From positions 1 through 8,790 of the forward strand of contig LJUF01000284.1 of NCBI GenBank assembly GCA_001303665.1: 8,790 bases of DNA. The letters run 5' to 3'. This DNA comes from Phycisphaerae bacterium SM23_33 (GTDB lineage: Bacteria; Planctomycetota; Phycisphaerae; SM23-33). The first letter of the stretch is position 1. Each line of letters starts with the position of its first letter. Made by a program: the position numbers and the translations under genes. Of this stretch, positions 1 to 6,027 are shown piece by piece. The notes below the pieces were generated by a model. It worked only from the letters and a program-made list of their open reading frames with translations, had not been told where the DNA came from and did no database searches.

Positions 1-2
1 CA

Positions 3-611
3 GCCGCGGCCGTTGCGCCGCTTGCCGGACCCCCGCAACACCCGCCCGCGCCGCCGCGGCCGGGCCTACCCCAGCAGGAGTGGATCCCCATCCTCGGCCG
101 GTCGGCTGCCGGCGTGCCGCGGTTCTGGGCCGAGGCCGCCGACGGCCGGGGCGTCACGGTGCTGACCGACCTGATCCGCCGATACGCCCGCCGCTCCGGA
201 CGCCGCGTGCAGCAGGCCGTCGCCTCCGATGCAAGCGGCCGCCACGGCGGCGCCGTCCAAGTCGTCACCCTGTCCACGCCCGACCCCGACAACGTGGCCG
301 AGTTCCTCGCGGCCGGGGTCTTGAAGGCAGAATACCCCGACGCCTTCGCGGTGCGGATCGACGGTGACTCCATGGCCCCGGAGATCCGCCACGGCGACAT
401 CGTGGTCTGCGCGCCCTCGGCCCCGGCGGCCGAGGGGCGAGCGGCCGTCGTCCAACTGCAGGGCCAGATCGGGGTGACCTGCAAGATCTGCCGAAGACAG
501 GGCGACACCGTCCACCTGGTGCCCGTCAACGAGCAATATCCGCCGCAGTCCTTCCCCGCCGAAAAGGTCGTGTGGGCGCTGCGGGTCCTGGCGCGGGTCA
601 GCGCCGAGTGA
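3..611 (+). CDS. S24/LexA-type self-cleaving transcriptional repressor, C-terminal part (5' end outside window)
   Basis: The frame is open to the left edge, so this is the C-terminal portion of a larger protein; any helix-turn-helix domain would lie upstream. Three LexA-family landmarks are visible. A hinge, PILGRSAAGVP, has the Ala-Gly scissile bond at about 108-113. The motif GDSM carries the nucleophile Ser (codon 369-371). A Lys in VTCKICRR (codon 483-485) sits 38 residues after that Ser, close to the 37 in E. coli LexA. A typical S24 ending, HLVPVNEQYPP, follows. In the family these residues carry out RecA-stimulated or spontaneous self-cleavage that inactivates the repressor under DNA damage or another signal. 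The segment between the cleavage site and the Ser is about 86 residues, against about 34 in LexA. It is therefore not a standard LexA and more likely a repressor of the XRE-S24 type. The target genes are unknown. The S24 assignment is firm; self-cleavage is inferred from the conserved residues. Confidence 0.85.
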   Translation, partial: AAAVAPLAGPPQHPPAPPRPGLPQQEWIPILGRSAAGVPRFWAEAADGRGVTVLTDLIRRYARRSGRRVQQAVASDASGRHGGAVQVVTLSTPDPDNVAEFLAAGVLKAEYPDAFAVRIDGDSMAPEIRHGDIVVCAPSAPAAEGRAAVVQLQGQIGVTCKICRRQGDTVHLVPVNEQYPPQSFPAEKVVWALRVLARVSAE

Positions 612-1025
612 GCTGGGCGTTGCATGCGGGGTGCCGGCGCTGCCTGAAGACGTCGCGAGATTGGGGCATGCTTCACTGAAGTGAGCACGCCACCAGATCG
701 TGATTATCCTCATTTCACCCCGGCCGAGGAGCCTTCACTGAAGTGAGCACGCCACCAGATCCTCATGATCCTCATTTCACCCGGGCCGGGGAGCAAACGA
801 GCCGGCCGTCGTCGCGAATAAGGCGGCAGCGATAGGACGGGCCGCGGGCGACGGAGTTGTCCTTCCCGGCGCAGCTCGACGGGCACAGTTCAGGTGAAGG
901 CGGGCGGGCCGCAGACACACGAATCAGCGAGCGCAACTTCCATTTGTGTTTTGCGCCCCGGACGCACATGCTATTCCAGGCGCGCATGCATGTCCGCGGC
1001 GCGACACGAAGCAAGGAGACGTCAA
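612..1025. other. 414-bp intergenic region containing a tandem repeat
   Basis: No convincing coding sequence is present. The left part holds the two 62-bp repeats described separately (671-794). The rest (795-1025) is plain GC-rich sequence. A weak promoter-like pair lies at 949-977: TTTTGC, 17 bases, then TATTCC with a TGC extension upstream. It could serve the lyase gene that starts at 1026, but the match is poor and I give it low weight. A good Shine-Dalgarno AAGGAG lies at 1013-1018, 7 bases before that ATG. A GTG-initiated extension of the lyase frame back to 894 is possible on paper, but its sequence does not look like protein. Confidence 0.6.
671..794. repeat. Two tandem 62-bp direct repeats with internal dyad symmetry
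   Basis: Unit 1 is 671-732 and unit 2 is 733-794. By eye 57 of 62 positions agree, and the first 29 bases are identical. Each unit opens with TCACT-GA-AGTGA, a 12-bp dyad with 5-bp arms. Each unit also contains TGAAGTGAG (677-685 and 739-747), which can pair with a downstream CTCATTTCA (709-717 and 771-779) in a 9-bp stem with one G-U pair. The period is close to six helical turns, so proteins bound at equivalent sites would lie on the same DNA face. The repeat begins 60 bp after the S24 repressor gene and ends 231 bp before the lyase gene. Its role is unknown: operator, regulatory RNA structure or a member of a dispersed repeat family are all possible. Confidence 0.9.
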
Positions 1026-2219
1026 ATGCCCGCAGGTCGAAGGAGCCCGCCTGAAGGGGGGGTCTTTCCAGACCCCCAGACCGGAGCCACCATTCACCAG
1101 CTCACGAACTGGCACGCCCACAGCCATCACCTGTACTTCACCAACAGCGGGCTGTGGGACGGCGGCAGGCGGCTGCTGATCGGCTCGCACCGCCACAACG
1201 CCCGCAACTTCTGCAGCGTGGAGCTGGCCACGGGCGAGATCACCCAACTGACGGACTTCCCGCCCGACGCCTGGCCGAACCTGCTGTCGGGCTTCGTCAA
1301 CCCCGTCCGCGATGAGGCCTACTTTGTCATCGACCGAGAGGTCCGGGCCCTCGACCTGCGGACGTACGAGCAACGGCGACTCTACGCCGGCCTCGAAGGC
1401 TACCGCAGCGGAAACCTGAGCTGCACCGCCGATGGCAGAACCGTCTGCCACGTCGTGCAGGAGGACCTCTCGGGCAAGATCCGCATGGACCTGGGGCACG
1501 GGTACATCGGCTTCGCCGAGTATTCGGCGGCCCGGCCGCGCTGCCGGATCGCGGCCATCCCCGTGGACGGCGGGGAGGCCCGCGTGGTCTACGAAGAGAA
1601 ATTCTGGCTGGGCCACATCAACACCTCGCTGGCGCTGCCGGAGGTGCTGACCTTCTGCCACGAAGGGCCATGGGAGAAGATCGAGCAGCGGATGTGGATG
1701 CTGAACATCTCCACCGGCAAGGCCGAGCCGCTGCGGAAGCAGGCGCCCGGCGAGACCATCGGCCACGAGTACTGGTTCGCCGACGGCCAGCGCGTGGGCT
1801 ATCACGGCACCAGGCCGGCGAGGGGGAAAGACCGCAGGCGGCAAGTCGGCCCGCGCGGCGTGCACATCTTCGGGAACATCCGCTGGGACAACACCGGCCG
1901 GCAGGAATTCGACTTCCCGCACGGCTCGACGCACTTCCACAGCATGGACGAGCAACTCATCGTCGGCGACGGCTCGCGCGAGCAGCCGTTCCTGCTGCTG
2001 TGGCGGCTCAAAGACGGAAAGTATGAAGGCCCGCGTCGGCTGCTGACCCATCGCGGGAGCTGGCACGTGCAGCTGCTGCACGTCCACCCGCGGATGTTCC
2101 GCGCCGAGGACGGGCAGGCCCGCATCGTCTACACCGCCGACCCCCAAGGCTACGGCAACGTGTACATCGCCGACGTGCCGGACTTCGACTCCCTGCCGGA
2201 GGTGGAAGGAAAAAAGTGA
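1026..2219 (+). CDS. Oligogalacturonate lyase-like protein (PL22 family, beta-propeller)
   Basis: This 397-residue protein has no signal peptide and resembles oligogalacturonate lyases (polysaccharide lyase family 22). These are cytoplasmic seven-bladed beta-propellers that beta-eliminate short pectin fragments into unsaturated monosaccharides for the KduI/KduD route. Visible blade and active-site-like motifs are TNWHAHSHHLYFTNSGLWDGGRRLLIGSHRHN (broken here as residues 27-58), CHEGPW (211-216), GHEYW (246-250), THFHSM with His303 and His305 (302-307), IVGDGS (312-317) and a closing HVHPRMF (352-358). In the family, conserved histidines and a Gln bind the metal and act in catalysis; the His-rich motifs fit, but I cannot place the Gln ligand. 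The start at 1026 is chosen because AAGGAG (1013-1018) lies 7 bases upstream and the sequence before it is not protein-like. No other pectin gene is visible, so the true substrate is uncertain. Confidence 0.8.
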   Translation: MPAGRRSPPEGGVFPDPQTGATIHQLTNWHAHSHHLYFTNSGLWDGGRRLLIGSHRHNARNFCSVELATGEITQLTDFPPDAWPNLLSGFVNPVRDEAYFVIDREVRALDLRTYEQRRLYAGLEGYRSGNLSCTADGRTVCHVVQEDLSGKIRMDLGHGYIGFAEYSAARPRCRIAAIPVDGGEARVVYEEKFWLGHINTSLALPEVLTFCHEGPWEKIEQRMWMLNISTGKAEPLRKQAPGETIGHEYWFADGQRVGYHGTRPARGKDRRRQVGPRGVHIFGNIRWDNTGRQEFDFPHGSTHFHSMDEQLIVGDGSREQPFLLLWRLKDGKYEGPRRLLTHRGSWHVQLLHVHPRMFRAEDGQARIVYTADPQGYGNVYIADVPDFDSLPEVEGKK

Positions 2220-2231
2220 GGCCGAGTGCCT

Positions 2232-2249
2232 CCGGCCGCGCGCGGCCGG
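2232..2249. terminator. Perfect 18-bp GC palindrome between convergent genes
   Basis: CCGGCCGCG is followed directly by its reverse complement CGCGGCCGG, starting 12 bases after the lyase stop codon. As RNA it could fold into a 7-bp all-GC stem with a CGCG loop on either strand. It sits where transcription from the lyase gene and the opposing DUF763 gene meets, so a shared transcription stop or RNA-end stabiliser is plausible. No U-tract follows on either strand, so it is not a classical intrinsic terminator. Confidence 0.35.
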
Positions 2250-2311
2250 GAGCAGAATAACAGGGGCATCCCAATCCCGGCAGCTGCCGAGGGCTGCAGA
2301 ACGGGTCAACC

Positions 2312-3478
2312 TCATCCCGCCGCCAGGCGCCCCAGGCGGCGGAGGGCGCCGGTCTTTTCCGGGTCGCCGATGCGGGCCTTGCGGACGGCCTCGGTCAGCA
2401 CGGCGATGCTGCGGTCGTAGGTGGCCCGGTCCACGGGGAAGGGATGCCCGTCCTTGCCGCCGTGGGCGAAGGAGTAATCGGCGTATTTCGGCACCGCGGG
2501 CGAGACGCCGGCGGCCGGCGCCGGCTGGGCCGGGTCGCGGTGGCTGGCCGGCGCCTCATAAATCAGCTCGGCCAGCAGCGACAGCGCCCGGATGGTGGCC
2601 GGTCCCAGGCCGGAAACGCCCAGCAGCGACTCGAAATTCTTCGGGTCGAGCCCATGGGCACGGCGCAGGATCCGCTCCAGGCGCGGCAGGTTCACGTCGG
2701 CGCCCAGCACGGGGTGGTGGTCGGGCAGGAACAGGGTCGGGCCTTCGGTCAGCCGCGCCAGCTCCGCAACGACCTTCTCGGGTTTGTCGCGGACGATGGC
2801 GGCCGAGGCGGCCCGGTTGTCGCCGGCCTCCCAGGCGACCATGTTCAGCAGCGGCAGCGCCGGCGCTTCGGGCCTGGTCCGCGCGGCGGCGTCGGAAAGG
2901 TCAGATATCGCATTGTGAGGCTCGCACACGAAATCCTCCACGGACTCGCCCAGCCAGTGGTACCGCCGCGCCAAGCCGGCGGCCTCGTTCATCCCCTGCT
3001 GGACGACGCACCAGGCCCCGCCGGGGGTGAAGAAGAAGCTGTGATGGTAGACCTGGAAGCCGTCCTGGACCGCAGCGGAATCCACCTTGGCGGCGGTGCG
3101 CGAGGCATAGACCAGCCTCTCGCCGGCGGTGATGGCCAGCCGGTCGGCGGCGGCGGCGATCTCGGCGGGGGTCTTTCGGCTGGTGGCGCCCTTGCCGCCG
3201 GCGACGAGGATGCCCAGGTCGTCGCCACAGGCTTTGGCGGCCTCTTTGACGGCACCGCAGGTGACGGTGGTCAGGCCGGAGCTGTGCCAGTCGAAGCCCA
3301 GGGCGCAGCCGAAGGCCTGGAACCACCAGGGATCGGCCAGGCGGCGGAGCATTTCGCCGGGCCCGAAGGCATCCACGACCGCCATGGTGATGGCGCCGGC
3401 CAGACGCTTCATCCGCTGGAACAGCCAGGCGGGAGCCTTGCCGCGGTGCAGGGGAAGCTGGGCGATGCGGCGCTTCAT
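2312..3478 (-). CDS. DUF763 domain-containing protein
   Basis: This is a 388-residue protein of the DUF763 family, whose biochemical function is not established. Hallmarks are the N-terminus LPLHRGKAPAWLFQRM (residues 8-23), a central LPDHHPV (251-257), LGVSGLGPATIRALSL (286-301, resembling a helix-hairpin-helix glycine turn such as those that contact DNA) and the C-terminal FAHGGKDGHPFPVDR (337-351). It spans the whole family from its usual N-terminus, so it looks complete. A proline/alanine-rich stretch at 317-330 looks like a flexible linker. The start at 3478 is supported by the family N-terminus and by an in-frame stop four codons upstream. There is no Shine-Dalgarno sequence; a perfect TATAAT lies 8 bases before the ATG. 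No signal peptide or membrane helix is seen, so it is probably cytoplasmic. DNA binding is an inference from the HhH-like motif only. Confidence 0.88.
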   Translation of the reverse strand: MKRRIAQLPLHRGKAPAWLFQRMKRLAGAITMAVVDAFGPGEMLRRLADPWWFQAFGCALGFDWHSSGLTTVTCGAVKEAAKACGDDLGILVAGGKGATSRKTPAEIAAAADRLAITAGERLVYASRTAAKVDSAAVQDGFQVYHHSFFFTPGGAWCVVQQGMNEAAGLARRYHWLGESVEDFVCEPHNAISDLSDAAARTRPEAPALPLLNMVAWEAGDNRAASAAIVRDKPEKVVAELARLTEGPTLFLPDHHPVLGADVNLPRLERILRRAHGLDPKNFESLLGVSGLGPATIRALSLLAELIYEAPASHRDPAQPAPAAGVSPAVPKYADYSFAHGGKDGHPFPVDRATYDRSIAVLTEAVRKARIGDPEKTGALRRLGRLAAG

Positions 3479-3486
3479 GACGGTGA

Positions 3487-3492
3487 ATTATA
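3487..3492 (-). promoter_or_regulatory. -10 box TATAAT immediately before the DUF763 start
   Basis: On the minus strand TATAAT is followed by 8 bases and then the ATG at 3478. Transcription would normally begin 6-8 bases after the -10 box, which is at or next to the start codon. No clear -35 element lies 16-18 bases upstream. Together with the absence of any ribosome binding site, this suggests a leaderless mRNA. Confidence 0.45.
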
Positions 3493-3531
3493 AGCCACGC
3501 CGAGAGGGGGCGGATAGGCGCCTGGGGCAAC

Positions 3532-3554
3532 CGGCGGCCGGCCGCAGGCCGCCG
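3532..3554 (-). terminator. GC hairpin downstream of the alpha/beta-hydrolase gene
   Basis: CGGCGGCC and GGCCGCCG form an 8-bp perfect stem around a 7-base loop, 22 bases past the hydrolase stop codon in its direction of transcription. No run of T follows, so intrinsic termination is uncertain. Its place between the hydrolase and DUF763 genes would separate the two transcripts. Confidence 0.35.
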
Positions 3555-3576
3555 CCATCACCTTCTGAAACGCCGC

Positions 3577-4320
3577 TCACCACGCGGGCCAGTTGGGCTT
3601 CTTGACCCAGGAGGCGATATGTGTCTTCACGAATCGGACGTTGGTGACGCCGGTGTGGCTGCCGTCGTGCCCGGCCGCGACCATGGACTCGTCCCAGCCA
3701 ACCTGGTAGACGTCGGGCAGGGATTTCGAAAAGCCGACCGCGCCGGCGGCCGGGCCGCGAACCCCGTCCACGTTGCCGAACAGGGTCGTGCCCACGACCA
3801 GCAGGCCCACGTCGCCTTTGGAGTAGAAATTGACAATTCCGTTCCGGCAGCGGCCGAGGGCCTTGGTCAGGTCATACCCGCTGGAGATGCTGGGGGACAG
3901 CAGGATCAGCCCCTGGATGTCCCGTCCGTCCGGCAGGGCCTCGGCGGCAAAGACGGCCACGCCCCCGCCGCCGCTGTGCCCGACGATGTAGACGGGCCCG
4001 GCCGGATGGGAATCCTGATAGTCCATAATCAGTTGGGCGATCCGGGCGCCGGCCAGGCGGTTGCCGATGATGTCCATCTGGTTCAGCAGCGGCCCGGCCA
4101 GCGGGACGGGGCGGCCCCACTGGTGAATCGCCAGGGCCAGGTCCACGCCCGCATCCAACAAGCCTTCGCGGACGCCGTGGGACAGTGGCCCCTCGCCTTC
4201 GATGCCGGGCAGGATGATGACCAAGCCGCAGTCCAGACGCTCCGGCGTCACGTTCTCGCCGCTCAGGCCGCACCCGCCCAGGCCAAGCGCCGCCAGCAGC
4301 AAGGCCGCTGCAACTCTCAT
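3577..4320 (-). CDS. Alpha/beta-hydrolase-fold lipoprotein
   Basis: This is a 247-residue predicted lipoprotein. It has a short signal peptide, MRVAAALLLAALGLGGC, with a lipobox LGGC whose Cys17 would be lipid-modified, so the protein should be anchored on the outer side of the cytoplasmic membrane or in the outer membrane. The core shows an alpha/beta-hydrolase pattern: a first strand GLVIILPGI, then YIVGHSGGGG with the nucleophile Ser116 (GHSGG elbow), a likely acid Asp170 in FYSKGD, and a likely His in AGHDGSHTG (His218 or His222). This suggests an esterase, lipase or related hydrolase acting on an extracytoplasmic substrate that I cannot name. The start at 4320 is preferred over an upstream in-frame codon at 4380 because GGAGGA (4328-4333) is well spaced and the signal peptide begins there. 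A strong promoter lies just upstream. Confidence 0.8.
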   Translation of the reverse strand: MRVAAALLLAALGLGGCGLSGENVTPERLDCGLVIILPGIEGEGPLSHGVREGLLDAGVDLALAIHQWGRPVPLAGPLLNQMDIIGNRLAGARIAQLIMDYQDSHPAGPVYIVGHSGGGGVAVFAAEALPDGRDIQGLILLSPSISSGYDLTKALGRCRNGIVNFYSKGDVGLLVVGTTLFGNVDGVRGPAAGAVGFSKSLPDVYQVGWDESMVAAGHDGSHTGVTNVRFVKTHIASWVKKPNWPAW

Positions 4321-4365
4321 CGGCAAATCCTCCAACCGCCACGGAAAAAGCCGGCCGTGCCGAAA

Positions 4366-4396
4366 ACTATATACCGCCACGACGGGCCGACGTCAA
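4366..4396 (-). promoter_or_regulatory. Sigma70-type promoter of the alpha/beta-hydrolase gene
   Basis: Minus-strand TTGACG (4396-4391, 5 of 6 to consensus) is followed after 17 bases by TATATA (4373-4368); an overlapping TATAGT (4371-4366) is a 5 of 6 match at 19-base spacing. Transcription would start near 4360, giving a leader of about 40 bases that contains the GGAGGA ribosome binding site. This is the best canonical promoter in the window. Confidence 0.6.
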
Positions 4397-4503
4397 AGCC
4401 CTCCTGCCTCCGAATTCCACCGGGTGGAACACCAGGCAAAGCCGACCGTCCCAGTCCCCCCGCCGCCGCGGCCAGGCGAACCCGACGGGCCGGCCGTCTT
4501 GCG

Positions 4504-5225
4504 TCACGGCTTCGCCGACGGCGCCGGTCCCAGGGCGCTGCGCATCTGGAGGAACCGGCTTGCCCCAGCATCCGCGGCCGAAGCGGAGAATCCCCGGTAC
4601 TCTTGCTTGTTCAGGATCTCCTGTTTTGCCTGCTCGATCCGCTTGCTGGTCAGCGGGTGCGTCTGGAACATCTCTCCGAAGCTGCCGGGCTCCGACCCGG
4701 AAAGCTCCTGGAGCCTTTCCAGCAGCTCGACCATTCCCCATGGGTTGTACCCCGCCCGGGTCATGTATCGGATTCCCAACTGGTCGGCTTCATATTCATC
4801 TCCCCTGCTGTACCTGAGGCTGAGCAGTGCCCGGTCTCGTGGCCAAGCACCGCCGCCAGCTGCCGCTCATTCGTCATCCGCCGCATCAGCCCGGCCGTGA
4901 CGTAGACCTTCCCTCCCGGCAGGGCGAAGGCGTTGGGCACGTCCGAGGCCAGCAGCGCGTACTCGTGCGGCACGTCCTTCCGCTCGGAGGCCTGGGCGAC
5001 CTTGGCGCCGACCTCGCGCACGTATGCCTGGAGGGTCTCGTTGGGAACCTTGCCCTCGAATTCCTTCTCGAACTCCGGGGCGGCCTCCCGGCCGAGGGCG
5101 ATCTCCTGCTCGGTGCTGATTGCCCGGAACATCCTCTGCCCGGTGGCCGGGTTGGTCGCGCAGCCTCCCAACACCAACCAAAAGATCAACAACCCGCTGC
5201 ATACGAGAAAGGTTCTGCTGTTCAT
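4504..5225 (-). pseudogene. M48 family metalloprotease lipoprotein, disrupted by internal deletion and frameshift
   Basis: The N-terminal frame starts at ATG 5225, with AAAGGG 6 bases upstream. It encodes a lipoprotein signal peptide ending in VLGGC, then typical M48 sequence up to the zinc motif HETGH (4841-4827). That frame then runs into 20 unrelated residues and stops at 4761. The M48 sequence resumes in another frame as LRYSRGDEYEADQLGIRYMTR (third zinc ligand Glu at 4797-4795, in ExxxD) and continues to the stop at 4504. Only 29 bases separate HExxH from ExxxD. Intact M48 proteases of this kind, such as BepA/LoiP-type periplasmic proteins that degrade or refold outer-membrane proteins, have roughly 50-60 residues there. 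So a segment of about 45-50 codons, of length not divisible by three, is missing. CTCAG occurs twice at the junction. The copy should be inactive as it stands, unless the sequence has an assembly error. Confidence 0.8.
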
Positions 5226-5273
5226 GGTCTGCCCTTTCAAAGCGCAGGTGGACGGCTTCTGCGGTCCTTTGTA

Positions 5274-5301
5274 AGTTTATGCTTAGGTTGGGGCTAATCA
5301 A
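5274..5301 (-). promoter_or_regulatory. Candidate promoter of the M48 gene
   Basis: Minus-strand TTGATT (5301-5296) and TAAACT (5279-5274) are 16 bases apart, each 4 of 6 to the sigma70 consensus. They lie about 50 bases before the ATG at 5225, in the AT-richer divergent region. The match is moderate. Confidence 0.4.
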
Positions 5302-5338
5302 GGCCGCCAATTTTCGTCGCCTCGCGATTTTTTTGGTC

Positions 5339-5368
5339 TTGAAATATTTTGGACAGGTGTCAAACAAT
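5339..5368 (+). promoter_or_regulatory. Candidate promoter of the DUF2007-like gene
   Basis: TTGAAA (5339-5344, 5 of 6) is followed after 18 bases by AACAAT (5363-5368, 4 of 6), placing the start near 5375 and about 48 bases before the ATG at 5424. A small dyad, GACA-GG-TGTC (5352-5361), lies in the spacer and could be an operator. Confidence 0.4.
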
Positions 5369-5423
5369 TAGGGGCAGAATGCGCCTACAACGATTGTGAG
5401 CCGGCGGTACGGAGGGCCGGAGC

Positions 5424-5873
5424 ATGGCATACGACAACGATTACGACGTCGGGTCTGAGGACCTGGGGGAATACGTGCCCGTCGTGTACGCCCGATCGCT
5501 GGAGGAGGCCGAGAAATACCGCCAGGTCCTGGAAGACCACGACATCCCCGCCGTGGTGGACGAGGAGTACGAGCCCGGCGAGCCCGGCGGCCGCAGGCAG
5601 ACCCTCGAGGGGGTGCCCGTGCTGGTGCCCGAATCGCTGCTGGAAGACGCCAGGCAGTTCATCTCCGAGATCGACGGGATGGCGGCATTCGCCGACGAGG
5701 ACGAGGACATCTACGACGACGAGGACGATGACGACGACTTCGCCCTCGAGGAGGATTTCGAAGAAGAAGCCAAGCCCGAAGAGCCCACGGCAGGTCCAAG
5801 CGAGGAATTGGAGGAAGAGGACGTGGAGGCGGACCTGGAAGAGGACCTGGAGGAGGACCAGCAGGAGCGTTAG
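5424..5873 (+). CDS. DUF2007-like protein with long acidic C-terminal tail
   Basis: This 149-residue protein has no signal peptide. Residues 18-82 (VPVVYARSLEEAEKYRQVLEDHDIPAVV, then VPVLVPESLLEDARQFI; each piece split by a variable segment) match the pattern of DUF2007, a small beta-alpha-beta fold annotated as a putative signal-transducing domain. Its biochemical role is not established. Residues 91-149 form a tail in which 36 of 59 residues are Asp or Glu, including DDEDDDDD at 98-105. Such tails can bind cations or basic partners, or mimic nucleic acid; which applies here is unknown. The start at 5424 is supported by GGAGGG at 5411-5416. The next gene encodes an Arg-rich small protein, which could be a charge-complementary partner, but that is speculation. 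Confidence 0.7.
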   Translation: MAYDNDYDVGSEDLGEYVPVVYARSLEEAEKYRQVLEDHDIPAVVDEEYEPGEPGGRRQTLEGVPVLVPESLLEDARQFISEIDGMAAFADEDEDIYDDEDDDDDFALEEDFEEEAKPEEPTAGPSEELEEEDVEADLEEDLEEDQQER

Positions 5874-5962
5874 AGGGCCTGACGGGGCGGTATGGCCTGG
5901 GCCTGCGGGGGCCGCCCGGCGGCGCTGACGGCGTTTCGCCGCAGCCCCACGGGGCAAAACAC

Positions 5963-5990
5963 TACACTTTGGCCTGTACCATGCCGATAA
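5963..5990 (+). promoter_or_regulatory. Sigma28 (FliA)-like promoter before the Arg-rich small protein
   Basis: GCCGATAA (5983-5990) is an exact match to the -10 element of flagellar sigma28 promoters. TACACTTT (5963-5970) matches 6 of 8 bases of the -35 element TAAAGTTT, with a 12-base spacer against the usual 11. The element ends 37 bases before the ATG at 6028. No sigma70-like pair is evident in the same interval. This suggests control by the motility sigma factor, although one site is weak evidence. Confidence 0.4.
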
Positions 5991-6027
5991 GAGTACCACC
6001 AGGTCTTCACAGCCCGGGAGAGCGACA

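Noticed and set aside
648..745. Short plus-strand reading frame through the first repeat unit
   Set aside because: It has no usual start codon, ends at the second unit and differs between units in ways unrelated to codon position.
671..794. CRISPR array
   Set aside because: Only two adjacent copies of a 62-bp unit with no unique spacers and no cas genes.
894..1025. N-terminal extension of the lyase from a GTG at 894
   Set aside because: The 44 extra residues are not protein-like, and the ATG at 1026 has AAGGAG at ideal spacing.
924..2315. 463-codon minus-strand ORF opposite the lyase gene
   Set aside because: Low-complexity shadow; the plus-strand frame has clear PL22 motifs and a good ribosome binding site.
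2444..3493. Long plus-strand ORF of 349 codons opposite the DUF763 gene
   Set aside because: It is the antisense shadow of a clear DUF763 gene; its translation is Gly/Gln/Arg-rich with no family resemblance, as expected in GC-rich DNA.
4484..4498. GACGG/CCGTC hairpin just after the M48 pseudogene stop
   Set aside because: A 5-bp stem with no T-run is common by chance in DNA this rich in GC.
4761..4841. Programmed ribosomal frameshift joining the two M48 frames
   Set aside because: No slippery sequence is present, and a frameshift would still leave the roughly 45-50 residue segment between the zinc motifs missing.
3619..4905. 428-codon plus-strand ORF opposite the hydrolase and M48 genes
   Set aside because: It spans two unrelated genes on the other strand and shows no family signature.
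5316..5334. Terminator-like TCGC-CTC-GCGA stem followed by seven T
   Set aside because: The stem is only 4 bp and no plus-strand gene ends upstream; more likely chance in an AT-richer divergent region.
5386..5440. ACAACGATT occurring twice, before and just inside the DUF2007 gene
   Set aside because: The second copy is explained by the coding sequence (Asp-Asn-Asp), and a single 9-mer repeat is weak evidence for an operator.
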